Origin: Marinilactibacillus piezotolerans | Lineage (GTDB): Bacteria > Bacillota > Bacilli > Lactobacillales > Carnobacteriaceae_A | DNA length: 64,000 nt | Direction: 5' to 3' | NCBI RefSeq assembly: GCF_900169305.1 | Contig: NZ_FWDP01000004.1 | Coordinates: 930,001 to 994,000, forward strand | In this document: positions 51,275-60,786 of the stretch, in pieces | Layout: each line of letters starts with the position of its first letter | Position numbering within the stretch: position 1 is the stretch's first letter | The notes under the pieces: generated by a model | Databases searched by the model: none | What the model was told of the DNA's origin: nothing | What the model saw: only the letters and a program-made list of their open reading frames with translations | Translations under genes and position numbers: made by a program

Positions 51275-51529
51275 ATGACGGGTAAAATTCATTATCAAAT
51301 TATTCATATCAAATTTAAAAATGGTGTCATGCTTAACTTTACTGATTATCCTGACCTTTGTAATTTAGCAACCTGGTCTTCTGAATCCGGCAGGACGTGG
51401 AAATGCAAAAGTTTAACACTACAGTTAGAAACCTTCAAAAAACAATTTTACGCCATCACCCAGACAACAGAACAGGACGTCGCAATACTAGACGGCGGCA
51501 CCGAAGAAGTGACTTGTACCTGGTTATAA
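51275..51529 (+). CDS. Hypothetical protein, unknown family
   Basis: Protein of 84 residues that I do not recognise. It is soluble, with two cysteines (in YPDLCNLATW and RTWKCKSLTL), alternating beta-like N-terminal strands (HYQIIHIKFKNGVMLNF) and an acidic C-terminus. AAAGGAG lies 10 nt before the ATG at 51275; the longer in-frame ATG at 51245 has none. A TATGCT/ATCACAGCA stretch upstream may be the -10. It is followed by a good terminator, supporting a real single-gene unit. Confidence 0.7.
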   Translation: MTGKIHYQIIHIKFKNGVMLNFTDYPDLCNLATWSSESGRTWKCKSLTLQLETFKKQFYAITQTTEQDVAILDGGTEEVTCTWL

Positions 51530-51586
51530 TCAAAGGACATAAAGCTCAGAACCTGTAACCTTTCAGGCAACTTAATTTCTATTAAT

Positions 51587-51625
51587 AAAACAGGCTGCCT
51601 TTCTATTTGCAGGCAGCCTGTTTGA
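51587..51625. terminator. Bidirectional terminator
   Basis: AAAACAGGCTGCCT (51587-51600) pairs with AGGCAGCCTGTTT (51611-51623). Confidence 0.9.
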
Positions 51626-51639
51626 AATCCGAAGTTTAT

Positions 51640-52527
51640 TTACAGTTGATCGTTTTCAATCTTAAATTGATAAGCCGCTCCGATCAGGTTCGAGTCATTG
51701 AAATATTTACAAACTTCAAGCTCATACTGCAAGTCACCGGCCCCTTTACTTTCAGTCAGTTGGGCTACTTTTGCCCTCAAAGCAGGGACTAGCCCTTCTC
51801 TTCTGGAGATTCCGCCGCCAATCAAAACTTTTTCAGGGTTTATAGAAACAAGTAAATTAAAGATTCCGACGCTAAGAGCTGTATGAAATTGCTCGACTGC
51901 TTCCACGGCATCTGAATCGCCGCTTTCTGCCAATTCAAAAACATGTTCACTGGTGTAGCCAAGTCCGTCTCCTTTTTTCTCCGCATATCGTTTGGCCATC
52001 TTTATTGGACTGCCTAAATCACTCAGCGTTGCTAGACTATTCAGATCAACAACCTGGTAACCGAATTCTCCTCCGAAAAGGTTATGTCCAGTATATAATT
52101 TCCCATCCAAGATCAGTGCGCCGCCAATACCAGATCCAATAATGACAAACCCCACGTCTTTTGCTCCTTGTGCATTTCCTTTCCACAATTCTGCCAACGC
52201 TGCACAATTTGCGTCATTTTGAATCGCAACTGGCAGATTAAATAATGTTTCCAGCTCTTTTTTGATTGGAAATCCATGAATGTAAGGAACTGCACTGATA
52301 CCATTTATGATTCCTTTTTCTGCATCTACAGCACCTGGAGAACTGATTGCTACTCCAGCAAACGACTGATCCGGAAGACCTTCAAGCGTTTCTAGAAAAA
52401 GAGTTTTCATTTCTTCCCATGTACCGGGTGTCTTCATTTTATCCAGCTGGATCAATGTCTCCCCATTCCAAATACCGCGTTTTACTGAAGACCCGCCAAT
52501 ATCGAATAATAGTAATTGCTTCTGCAT
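51640..52527 (-). CDS. ROK-family sugar kinase
   Basis: Cytoplasmic hexose kinase of 295 residues. The ATP phosphate loop is LFDIGGSSVKRGIW (about 7-20), the sugar-binding Asn-Asp is in AIQNDANCAALAE (about 101-113), and VIIGSGIGGALI (about 127-138) is the adenosine loop. The zinc motif CxCGxxGC of glucokinases and most ROK proteins is absent: the region after GHNLFGGEFGY lacks cysteines, as in beta-glucoside kinases. It lies 94 bp downstream of the alpha-galactosidase gene on the same strand, so it may phosphorylate a sugar released there. Confidence 0.92.
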   Translation of the reverse strand: MQKQLLLFDIGGSSVKRGIWNGETLIQLDKMKTPGTWEEMKTLFLETLEGLPDQSFAGVAISSPGAVDAEKGIINGISAVPYIHGFPIKKELETLFNLPVAIQNDANCAALAELWKGNAQGAKDVGFVIIGSGIGGALILDGKLYTGHNLFGGEFGYQVVDLNSLATLSDLGSPIKMAKRYAEKKGDGLGYTSEHVFELAESGDSDAVEAVEQFHTALSVGIFNLLVSINPEKVLIGGGISRREGLVPALRAKVAQLTESKGAGDLQYELEVCKYFNDSNLIGAAYQFKIENDQL

Positions 52528-52621
52528 CCTGCACTCTCCTCTAATAGGTCATCCATCTATCGACAAAAAATCTTTTTTGAATATCGATTTGATTCCTTTG
52601 TAAATGGATGATTGTCATACT

Positions 52622-54856
52622 TTACTGTTTGATTGATTTTATATGGTAAATATAAGATTGAAAATCTCCTTTAACTTGAGCTCTATCGTGATTCGCTCCA
52701 TTAAACTGATACGGTTTTCTGATTCCGACTTGTTTTAGGACTTGCCCGCTGACCGTTTCATTATTCACCTGATACACTTCTGTCTCAGAAACGAACGGCA
52801 GCTTGATGTAATCTTTAACAGAAGGATTAGGTTCTGCCAATATTCGGTAGAATCCAACCATTGCTTCTCCTGTTGCTCCATCATATACACTCCAGCAATA
52901 TTCGTTATTTCGATCATCGAGTTCGATCAGTTGTCTGAATGTTCCAAATGTCAGCAGTGCTCGGTGTTGTTTATAAAATAGAATCCGCTCTGAAATTTCC
53001 TTCTTTTCAGATTCAGTGAGCTGATCAAGGTCCAGCTCATAACCCAGCGGACCAAACATCGCCACATCTTGTCGCATTTTCATCGAAGTCATTCTGCCGA
53101 CTTGATGGTTTGGCACAACAGAAACATGATTACTGAAGCTGGATAGCGGATAGGCTAATAACGTTCCGCTTTGGATTTTGAGTCTCTCTACTGCATCACT
53201 ATCATCACTCGGCCAGATTTGCGGACTATAATATAAAATCCCCAAGTCATATCTTCCGCCGCCTCCGGCACAGCCTTCAATCAACACATTCGGAAACTCT
53301 GTCAGTATTTTAGTATATAATTCATAAACACCAAGGATATACCGGTGGAAAAATTCTGTCTGATTAAGTCCATTTTGTTCTAAATAAGTTGAATAAGCCT
53401 CAGTAATATTTCGATTCATATCCCATTTAATATAATCTAGATTAGTTTCTTCAATGACTTTTTTCATTTGCTGATAAATGTTGTCAACGACTTCTGGATT
53501 GGCAAAATCCAGTACATATTGCCCGCGGCCTATTGCGATTCGTTTATGCAAATGTCTGACGACCCATTCAGGGTGTTGTTGATACAGCTTGCTATCTGGA
53601 GACACCATTTCCGGTTCAAACCAGATTCCCAGCTGCAGATCCATTTGATGGATTTTATCTGCAAAACTTTTTAGACCATCAGGGAATTTTTTTGTATCAC
53701 AATACCAGTCGCCTAACGAAGAGCGATCACTATCTCGGTTTGAAAACCAGCCATCATCTACTACAAAACACTCAATGCCTATGTCCTTGCTGATTTGAGC
53801 AAGCTTCAGCAGTTTTTCTTGATCAAAATCAAAATAGGTGGCTTCCCAGTTATTGATAACGATCGGACGATTTTGCCCCTGCCATTTTCGGTCGATAATA
53901 TGCCGTTCTATAAAGGAAGCATACTCGCCGGCTAATCCATTTAATCCTTTGTCAGAATAGCCGAGTATGCATTCCGGCGTTTCAAATGTTTCATCTGGTT
54001 TTAAGGTCCAGGAGAACTGATCAGGATGGATACCCAGCATCAGTCGAGTATTATCCCACTCATCCACTTCTGCTTGCCCTAAAAAATTCCCGGAATAAAT
54101 TAGATTCATTGCAAATACTTCTCCGGTATCTATGGTTCCCTGCTTGTGCTGCAAAGCGATAAACGGATTATGCTGATGTCCGGAAGCTCCTTTTAAAGAA
54201 GAGATCGAAACAGTCCCTTGCGCTAGATTATGCCGAGTGATTTGACGTTCTTTCAGCCAAGCACCTGATAGATGCAAAAAGTCATAGTCTGCTGAAGGGA
54301 GTTCATAATGACCACTCAGCATTTTGGTGATTTTCTTAGCTGTTTTCCCTGTATTTGTGATGCGCTGATTTTTAGCAATCACAGTACTCTCTTCGAAAAT
54401 AGTGTAATTCAACTCCAGCTTCAAGTCATGCTCGCTTTCTGTCAGAACGATCGTTAAAGTCTCAGACTCGTTCGCCTCAGCATAGGTGGCTGGCTTCGAT
54501 AAGACTCTTTCTTTTCCTTTAGACTCATAATGAGCATGATACTTGAAGTCTAGATAGAGCGGCGTCTCGCCATCAAACATTTCAACCGCACCCGATCTAA
54601 AGTCGCTGGTTCCGTATACGGGGTACTCCTGCGGCCGGTCCGATAAAGTAAAGGCACTGTCCTCTTCTGAAAATTTGACTGTACCAGCAGCTTTGTTTTC
54701 GTATTTTGCTAAGTAATCCAAATCACTTTCTGACAAGTGATCTAATGCCTTCCCGTAATACAAGTGTCCCAGTTGCTGATTCGGCATTAGATAAAATATG
54801 TAGCTCACCTTGCTGTTTTTCAAATGAAAATACTTGTTGCCAATATACTCAATCAT
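52622..54856 (-). CDS. aga: Alpha-galactosidase, glycoside hydrolase family 36
   Basis: Retaining alpha-galactosidase of 744 residues acting on melibiose/raffinose-type sugars. An N-terminal beta-sandwich (about 1-315) precedes the catalytic barrel: ECFVVDDGWF (about 362-371), the nucleophile D479 in YIKWDMNRN, the GCAGGGGRYDLGILYYSP stretch (about 528-545) and the acid/base D551 in WPSDDSDAVER. No signal peptide is seen, so it is cytoplasmic and needs an importer encoded elsewhere. AAAGGAATG precedes the start (AAAGG close to the ATG at 54856). A promoter with a cre box lies about 150 bp upstream, indicating catabolite repression. Confidence 0.95.
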   Translation of the reverse strand: MIEYIGNKYFHLKNSKVSYIFYLMPNQQLGHLYYGKALDHLSESDLDYLAKYENKAAGTVKFSEEDSAFTLSDRPQEYPVYGTSDFRSGAVEMFDGETPLYLDFKYHAHYESKGKERVLSKPATYAEANESETLTIVLTESEHDLKLELNYTIFEESTVIAKNQRITNTGKTAKKITKMLSGHYELPSADYDFLHLSGAWLKERQITRHNLAQGTVSISSLKGASGHQHNPFIALQHKQGTIDTGEVFAMNLIYSGNFLGQAEVDEWDNTRLMLGIHPDQFSWTLKPDETFETPECILGYSDKGLNGLAGEYASFIERHIIDRKWQGQNRPIVINNWEATYFDFDQEKLLKLAQISKDIGIECFVVDDGWFSNRDSDRSSLGDWYCDTKKFPDGLKSFADKIHQMDLQLGIWFEPEMVSPDSKLYQQHPEWVVRHLHKRIAIGRGQYVLDFANPEVVDNIYQQMKKVIEETNLDYIKWDMNRNITEAYSTYLEQNGLNQTEFFHRYILGVYELYTKILTEFPNVLIEGCAGGGGRYDLGILYYSPQIWPSDDSDAVERLKIQSGTLLAYPLSSFSNHVSVVPNHQVGRMTSMKMRQDVAMFGPLGYELDLDQLTESEKKEISERILFYKQHRALLTFGTFRQLIELDDRNNEYCWSVYDGATGEAMVGFYRILAEPNPSVKDYIKLPFVSETEVYQVNNETVSGQVLKQVGIRKPYQFNGANHDRAQVKGDFQSYIYHIKSIKQ

Positions 54857-54995
54857 TCCTTTGCCTCCAGTTTTTTTGTAATGCGCTCAATTCAACTAAT
54901 TACTTCAAATATCTACTGCACTCGTCGGCTAGTTTTTTCACTGGTATTTTTACTTTTTTCTTGCTATTAAGTTTCTTAAATCATACATTTTTATA

Positions 54996-55009
54996 GGAAA
55001 CCGTTTACA
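54996..55009 (-). promoter_or_regulatory. cre box (CcpA operator) for the alpha-galactosidase gene
   Basis: On the minus strand TGTAAACGGTTTCC matches 13 of 14 positions of the consensus TGWAANCGNTNWCA. It overlaps the expected transcription start, a position where CcpA blocks transcription. Confidence 0.85.
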
Positions 55010-55015
55010 AAAAAC

Positions 55016-55044
55016 ATTATACTGTTTCGTATATCCACATACAA
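55016..55044 (-). promoter_or_regulatory. Promoter of the alpha-galactosidase gene
   Basis: On the minus strand TTGTAT (55039-55044) and TATAAT (55016-55021) are separated by exactly 17 bp. Confidence 0.82.
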
Positions 55045-55049
55045 CATCA

Positions 55050-55089
55050 AAATAAAAACAGCACAAGATTATTTCTCTCTTGTACTGCT
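55050..55089 (-). terminator. Terminator of the upstream metallophosphoesterase gene
   Basis: On the minus strand AGCAGTACAAGA pairs with TCTTGTGCTGTT (two wobbles), followed by TTTATTTT. It separates this gene from the alpha-galactosidase promoter. Confidence 0.8.
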
Positions 55090-55106
55090 CAAATTATCTT
55101 GATTGA

Positions 55107-56126
55107 TCACCGCTGCATCCCTTCCTCACGAAAGGCCGCTCGCTCTTCCCTTTCTTTTTTGGTTCTCTTCAGTTTCAGTTCGGCCAAGTATTCCGCTACT
55201 TTTCTTGGTTTGCGGATATCGAACCGCTCGACGGGCTCTGGACCTCTCATAGTTTCTCTCTGAATATAAAGAACACCTTCATCGTCTACTTTTTCTTTCC
55301 ACCTGACCAGACGAATCATGCCCTCAGAAATTTCCAGCGCTGTGATACTCGCAGGATAAATGCCGCATCCGGTATTAAAGTATGGATCATCATTGTTTTT
55401 CGGAAACTTGAAACGGTGAGTGTGACCGCAAATCAGCATTTTTCGATGCTCTTGGATCCATTTACTATAGTTCCGTTCGATTTTATGTCGCTTTGAGACA
55501 TTGTTGATTGGACTGGCCGGATTACGGATGCCGAATCGATGCAGGAAACGCCAGAAATACTTCAGAGAAAGCATCGTTAAGTACCAGAACTGATCGTTTG
55601 GAGCATCTCCTTGATGACCATGCAATACAAAAATCTCTTGGCTCGTTTGTCTATGCTTCAGCACCAGTGATTCCACTGGTTCAAGACCTTTCAGGAAATC
55701 ATAGCTGATCTCATTGTAAGCATCATAGTTCTCATAATAGTGCTTTTCAACGTACCGTTGATTTTTAAGGAATAAGTCATGATTTCCGTAAATCCTTATA
55801 TACCTGTCATCATCATGAAATTTTTTTATATTGTCATAAACATCTACATGAGCATTCCGGATATGTTCAAATTTAGAATATTCTAGAAGCTCTTCTCCAT
55901 CTCCGACTTCCACAAAGGTATAGTCACTCTCATAATATTCACTTAGTGCATGCACAAAAAGATTATGACTGCGCAGAAACTCATCTGACACACTGCCATC
56001 TCCACGATGGGCATCACTCATAAAAACGATTCTAGAATAATCGTCAAAATACATTCTTTTTGCTTTTTCATACGCACCCGTTAATCGTTTATCTGTAAAC
56101 ATTCTCTTCTTCTCCCACTCATTCAT
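55107..56126 (-). CDS. Cytoplasmic metallophosphoesterase
   Basis: Calcineurin-like phosphoesterase of 339 residues without signal peptide or membrane segment. Metal ligands are in FMSDAHRGDGS (about 35-45), VGDGEELLEY, IYGNHDLFLKN (about 112-122), VLHGHQGDAP and ICGHTHRFKFP. The spacing resembles UDP-2,3-diacylglucosamine hydrolase- and serine/threonine-phosphatase-like families, but a Gram-positive needs no lipid A step, so the substrate is unknown. The C-terminus is very basic (KLKRTKKEREERAAF), suggesting nucleic acid or membrane contact. The start has GAGAAG upstream. Confidence 0.9.
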   Translation of the reverse strand: MNEWEKKRMFTDKRLTGAYEKAKRMYFDDYSRIVFMSDAHRGDGSVSDEFLRSHNLFVHALSEYYESDYTFVEVGDGEELLEYSKFEHIRNAHVDVYDNIKKFHDDDRYIRIYGNHDLFLKNQRYVEKHYYENYDAYNEISYDFLKGLEPVESLVLKHRQTSQEIFVLHGHQGDAPNDQFWYLTMLSLKYFWRFLHRFGIRNPASPINNVSKRHKIERNYSKWIQEHRKMLICGHTHRFKFPKNNDDPYFNTGCGIYPASITALEISEGMIRLVRWKEKVDDEGVLYIQRETMRGPEPVERFDIRKPRKVAEYLAELKLKRTKKEREERAAFREEGMQR

Positions 56127-56414
56127 GTCGTACTTTTAGTATACGCTAGATGTTTTGATTTTAGAAAGAATCTGCATATGTGTATAATGAGTAGTTGGTT
56201 ATAATCGGTGATTTTAGTTATGATTCTGAGCTATACGTATATATACATAACATTGTCAAAACTTCTATTATTTCGCCCTTAATCAGAAGTGTTTTGTTAC
56301 GATATAATACAAACATAGTCTAATTTACATCAATATAATAATAAACGTTATTTTATATCGCTTTTCACTAATTGATTTTGACGAAACTTACATCCGCTTA
56401 AAAAGGAGACTACT

Positions 56415-58268
56415 ATGTCTATCCGAAAGGAAAATAACTATTGGCTTCTTGCTCTTATTAGTTTTACTTTGCTTTACTATGCCTGGATATTTATCTGGCA
56501 GCAAAACGATTTTATGCTCACGACCGGTGGCAGCCTTCTTACAATTTTTGGCGCCTCGCTATCCAGTATCTGGTTATGGAGAGCGATTGTTCAAAGCGCT
56601 TCTCAAAAAGATAGACAAATGTACTGGATATTATTGTTCTCTTGTACCTCCTTCTATGCAGCAGCTGAGATTATCTGGTTTTTTGTTCATCATTTTCTTT
56701 ATGAAACATCGGCATTTTCGGGATTACACTATTTTTTCTACATTTGTTCAGATGTCTTTTACTTCTTAGCTTGCGTACAAAGGATCTGGAAACGCGGGAA
56801 TCGATCTTTGCTGATCAAATTTATTTTTAATGTTGGTGTATTAATGACTGTTTCCCTTTCTTTTACATGGTATTACTTAATTGCACCGCTGATCGAACAA
56901 GAAACCGGTTCTTTCTTTTCTTTAGCTTCTATTCTTTATTATCCTGTCGCTGATCTATTTTTGATCTTATGCGGATTCACTTTTTATTTTGGAGGAAATC
57001 AATTCTTCAAAAAACGGACACTATATGTAGTCCTTGCTGCTATGTTGATTCATTTTATGACGGACGCTGTTTACTTTACCGAACTCATTCAAGGGTTGCA
57101 GTTTCCGGATCACTTAGTAGATCCGCTTTTGCTTCTGCCTATGATGCTGGTCGGCTATATTGTACTGGTGGATAGAGAACCTGCAACAATGCCTTTTCAG
57201 ACTAACGAGAATTTGGAACACCAAGTATCCATTTTCCAACTCGCTCTACCTTACTTATTTGTTGTTCTTCTATTTGTTTTTACGGCTGCTAGATCAAATG
57301 GAATCGATGCTATCAGCATAGGATCCGGCATTTCTATTGTCTTTATTATCCTTAGACAGATTTTTGTTATTTCTGATAACCAGAAATTAGTCAGACAGTA
57401 TCAGCAAAAGAGAGAAGAATTGAAAATCAGTGAAGAGCGATATCGCTCTCTCTTTGAATACCACCCCGACACTATTTTTTCATTAGATTTAAAAGGAAGA
57501 ATCGAAAATATGAATACTGCGGGTGCCAAGTTGACAGGTTATGATCATGAATTCATGGTGGGTACTCATATTGCCAGTATTGTTGAGACACAACATCAAA
57601 CAGCCTTCTTAGAAAACTTCTCAAAAGTTAAAGAAGGCTGGATTCACAGTCATGAATTTACTCTAAAAAAGCAAGACGGAAAACACTTATGGATCAACAT
57701 GACTCATATCCCTATTCTGGTAAAAAATCATCTAGTGGGTATTTTTGGTGTAGGAAAAGATATCACTGAACAAAAGTTAAATGAAAAGAAAATCCGATTT
57801 CTGGCTTATCATGATTATTTAACTGGATTAGCTAACAGAAGACTGTTTGAAGTGAAGTTGAAGCAGGCAATTGAACATTCGGGTTCAACTAACACAAACC
57901 TGGCCGTTTTATTTTTAGATATCAATAAGTTCAAGTCGATCAACGATCTATATGGGCATGAAATTGGTGATGAATTGCTTATGGCTGCAGCAGAAAGAAT
58001 CAAGCAGTTTACCAACAACAGCGATACAGCGGCACGAATTGGCGGAGATGAATTTACGATATTGCTTCAATGTGACTCTGCTGATCACGCACAACTTGAG
58101 ATCAATAGGCTGGAGCACTTGTTAGACCTGCCTTATACAATCGGAACACATACCTTAAGCTGCACAGCAAGTATTGGCATTGCCCACTATCCAGCAGACG
58201 GTACAACACCCAACGAGTTGCTGAATAAAGCCGATCAGTCAATGTATAAAGTGAAACGTATGGGGTGA
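56415..58268 (+). CDS. Membrane PAS-GGDEF diguanylate cyclase, paralogue 1
   Basis: Predicted c-di-GMP synthase of 617 residues. About ten membrane segments (residues 8-325) form an N-terminal sensor reminiscent of the DUF4084 domain of Bacillus cyclases. A PAS domain (about 340-455) starts RYRSLFEYHPDTIFSLDLKG. The catalytic domain has LDINKFKSINDLYGHEIGDE and the active-site GGDEF at 543-547. The inhibitory I-site RxxD five residues upstream reads NNSD, so product feedback is probably lost. AAGGAG lies 7 nt before the ATG. A TATAAT at 56303-56308 may be its -10. Two paralogues follow downstream. Confidence 0.92.
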   Translation: MSIRKENNYWLLALISFTLLYYAWIFIWQQNDFMLTTGGSLLTIFGASLSSIWLWRAIVQSASQKDRQMYWILLFSCTSFYAAAEIIWFFVHHFLYETSAFSGLHYFFYICSDVFYFLACVQRIWKRGNRSLLIKFIFNVGVLMTVSLSFTWYYLIAPLIEQETGSFFSLASILYYPVADLFLILCGFTFYFGGNQFFKKRTLYVVLAAMLIHFMTDAVYFTELIQGLQFPDHLVDPLLLLPMMLVGYIVLVDREPATMPFQTNENLEHQVSIFQLALPYLFVVLLFVFTAARSNGIDAISIGSGISIVFIILRQIFVISDNQKLVRQYQQKREELKISEERYRSLFEYHPDTIFSLDLKGRIENMNTAGAKLTGYDHEFMVGTHIASIVETQHQTAFLENFSKVKEGWIHSHEFTLKKQDGKHLWINMTHIPILVKNHLVGIFGVGKDITEQKLNEKKIRFLAYHDYLTGLANRRLFEVKLKQAIEHSGSTNTNLAVLFLDINKFKSINDLYGHEIGDELLMAAAERIKQFTNNSDTAARIGGDEFTILLQCDSADHAQLEINRLEHLLDLPYTIGTHTLSCTASIGIAHYPADGTTPNELLNKADQSMYKVKRMG

Positions 58269-58333
58269 AAATCCAAGTGATTTTAACCAAAAGCATTTCT
58301 AACTTAAACCATAGAGCGTTCGAACTGGAGTAA

Positions 58334-58375
58334 AAACAGCGTTGGTTTCTTTTGCTTTCTAATGCTGTTTGGCTC
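58334..58375 (+). terminator. Probable terminator after the first cyclase gene
   Basis: AAACAGCGTT pairs with AATGCTGTTT (one wobble), followed by CTTTTctactctTTTT. The T run is interrupted. Confidence 0.55.
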
Positions 58376-58491
58376 TTTTCTACTCTTTTTGACGTCTGTG
58401 GATCATTGCGTAGATGATTTAGGTTAATAAATTCCCTATGATTAATAGATTCGTCTGTTTCTCCCCTTAGCCCGAAGAGGGCCGTACATAA

Positions 58492-58517
58492 TTAAACAGA
58501 CTGTTTAACAGTATAAA
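58492..58517 (+). promoter_or_regulatory. Palindrome and -10 before the second cyclase gene
   Basis: TTAAACAG-A-CTGTTTAA (58492-58508) is a perfect 8-bp inverted repeat, immediately followed by a TATAAA -10 candidate (58512-58517). It occupies the -35/spacer region, fitting a repressor or activator site. No clear -35 is visible. Confidence 0.5.
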
Positions 58518-58578
58518 TAAGAGTCCCCTTTCTTTCAGACCAAGGGATGGGAATAAAAGTCAGTAAAGGAGTAAGACT

Positions 58579-60435
58579 ATGTCAACAAAAAATAAAAATG
58601 AATTGTGGTTAGCCGCTATTATTGGTTTAACATTATTTTACTTTGCATGGCTGCAAATCTGGCAAGATCAGGATTTCATGCGTACAATCGGCGGCAATCT
58701 TTTATCGATTTCGGGAGCTTTTATACCCAGCATCTGGCTTTTTAGAGCTGTCCGAAGAAGTACATCAAAGATTGATCGAACCTACTGGATACTGATCCTT
58801 ATCAGTACGCTGAGTTATTTGTTTGCTGAGTTTTGCTGGTTTTACACTGAAACGATTCTGGCTGCAGAAATAACCTTTACAGGTATTTACGATATTTTCT
58901 ATATTGCTTCTATTATATTTTACTTTTTTGCCTTTGTTTATAGAATCTGGAAGTACAGCAAGAACTCGATGGTTTTAAAATTCATTTTTGATATCCTCAT
59001 CGTTATGATCGTTTCTGTTACTTTCAGCTGGTATTATATCCTGGCACCTTTTATTGAACAAGGCGATACTTCGCTATTATCTTTATCGATTACCCTTTTT
59101 TATCCAATAGGTGATTTAATGCTTTTATTCTGTGTTTCGACTTTTTATTTTGGCGGAGAATTTCTTTTCCGAAAACGAACGCTTTATTATATTCTGATTG
59201 GTTTAAGTATTCAGATTTTTGCGGATTCGATTTATCTCTTTGCCAGTGCCCAGGGAACTTATTTTTCAGGAAGCTGGTCTGATCCTTTTTATATTCTCCC
59301 CATCATGTTGATCGGATATACTTCCTTGTTAGAGAAGGAGCCCGTTGATCATGCAGAAGCAGAACGGATTGAGGTAGACGGAGAATCTCCTTCTATCATT
59401 CGGCTCATTCTTCCGTATCTATTAGTCGCTGTATTATTCATGTTTATGATCGTTCGTTCAAATGGTGTAGATTCCATCAGTGTGGGTTCAGGGTTATCTA
59501 TCGCATTTGTCATCCTGCGTCAATTCATCGTCATGTCTGATAACCGGAACTTGTTGAAACAGTACTATCAAAAGACAGCAGAACTGGAATTTAGTGAAAA
59601 GCGTTATAAATCTCTTTTTGAGTATCATCCAGACTCTGTTTTTTCTCTGGATCTAAATGGAAAAATCGAAAGTATGAATAATGCCGGTTCCATCTTAATT
59701 GGGTACAAACCTCAAACACTGGCCGGGTTCCCTCTGACCAGCTTCATGGAAAAGCATGATCAAAGATTGGCCCAACAAAAAATGCAAAACGTAAAAAAAA
59801 GAGCAGTCCAAAATTATGAGTTCACAATAAAAAACAAACAAGGACACTCACTTTATATAGACATGACACATATTCCGATTCTTGTGAAGAACAACATCGT
59901 CGGAACGTTTGGAATCGGCAGAGATGTCACAGAAAACAAAAAGAATGAAGAAACTATTCGATTCTATGCTTATCATGATGCCTTGACTGGACTCGATAAC
60001 AGAAGATCCTTTGAAGAAAAACTGGAAACAGCTATGGCATCTGCTCGTTCTTCCGATACCAGTTTAGCCGTACTGTTTTTAGACTTAGATAAGTTCAAAG
60101 AAATCAATGACTATTATGGTCACAGCATGGGAGATAAACTGCTTGTTGCTGTTGCTGACAGAATCAAAACCTTTATCGGTACTGAACATACAGCTGCACG
60201 TGTAGGCGGCGATGAGTTTATTGTGTTATTGAAAAACTTATCAGCTTTTGGCTATCAGAATAAGATGTGCGTTCTTTCTGGGAGTCTAAGCCAGCCTTAT
60301 TATATTGATCATGTTGAGCTTCACTGTACTGTCAGTATAGGGATTGCTTATTATCCGACAGACGGTCATACACCTGGAGAATTATTAAGTAATGCCGACC
60401 AATCTATGTATCGTATGAAAAAACGTGAAGCCTAA
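58579..60435 (+). CDS. Membrane PAS-GGDEF diguanylate cyclase, paralogue 2
   Basis: Same architecture and nearly the same length (618 residues) as the preceding paralogue: about ten membrane segments to residue 325, PAS starting RYKSLFEYHPDSVFSLDLNG, and GGDEF at 543-547 after LDLDKFKEINDYYGHSMGDK. All active-site residues look intact. The I-site position reads GTEH, so RxxD is absent. AAAGGAG lies 9-10 nt before the ATG. The three paralogues differ most in the extracellular loops of the sensor, suggesting different signals with one output. Confidence 0.92.
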   Translation: MSTKNKNELWLAAIIGLTLFYFAWLQIWQDQDFMRTIGGNLLSISGAFIPSIWLFRAVRRSTSKIDRTYWILILISTLSYLFAEFCWFYTETILAAEITFTGIYDIFYIASIIFYFFAFVYRIWKYSKNSMVLKFIFDILIVMIVSVTFSWYYILAPFIEQGDTSLLSLSITLFYPIGDLMLLFCVSTFYFGGEFLFRKRTLYYILIGLSIQIFADSIYLFASAQGTYFSGSWSDPFYILPIMLIGYTSLLEKEPVDHAEAERIEVDGESPSIIRLILPYLLVAVLFMFMIVRSNGVDSISVGSGLSIAFVILRQFIVMSDNRNLLKQYYQKTAELEFSEKRYKSLFEYHPDSVFSLDLNGKIESMNNAGSILIGYKPQTLAGFPLTSFMEKHDQRLAQQKMQNVKKRAVQNYEFTIKNKQGHSLYIDMTHIPILVKNNIVGTFGIGRDVTENKKNEETIRFYAYHDALTGLDNRRSFEEKLETAMASARSSDTSLAVLFLDLDKFKEINDYYGHSMGDKLLVAVADRIKTFIGTEHTAARVGGDEFIVLLKNLSAFGYQNKMCVLSGSLSQPYYIDHVELHCTVSIGIAYYPTDGHTPGELLSNADQSMYRMKKREA

Positions 60436-60443
60436 AAAAGGTC

Positions 60444-60490
60444 GCAGCCGCAAGATCCGTTGAGTAAGTTGGATCTTGCGGCTGCTTTTT
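60444..60490 (+). terminator. Strong rho-independent terminator
   Basis: A perfect 15-bp stem (60444-60458 with 60471-60485) followed by TTTTT. Confidence 0.94.
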
Positions 60491-60534
60491 AATGGTTTTG
60501 ACTTTTATATCCAAACAAATTCAAGATGTTTAAC

Positions 60535-60786
60535 TTACTTATGCTTTAAAACCTCTGGATAAAACTCTGTTACTTCTTTTTGGTTATCCGCTCTAGAAAG
60601 GAAAGCTTCTTTGCCTGAACCTTTTCCTTCTCTAATTTCAAGTATACCTTCTTCAAATAGCTGTTCTACATTCTCAATGATTTCTCCATCAGGAAAAGCT
60701 GTTTTCAAATCGCCGATTTTCCCGTTGATTCCCTCATCGCTTTTGTAGATCTCAATGATTCGATCTCTTAAAATATCTTCTGACAA
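60535..60786 (-). CDS. Small hypothetical acidic protein
   Basis: Soluble protein of 83 residues, predicted helical and wing-like, with an acidic overall composition (IIEIYKSDEGINGKIGDLKT, then FEEGILEIREGKGSGK). It could be a winged-helix-like or regulatory fragment, but I do not recognise the family. The start is TTG at 60786, with AGGAGG 7 nt upstream, which supports it strongly. It lies on the opposite strand between the second and third cyclase genes. Confidence 0.75.
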   Translation of the reverse strand: MSEDILRDRIIEIYKSDEGINGKIGDLKTAFPDGEIIENVEQLFEEGILEIREGKGSGKEAFLSRADNQKEVTEFYPEVLKHK

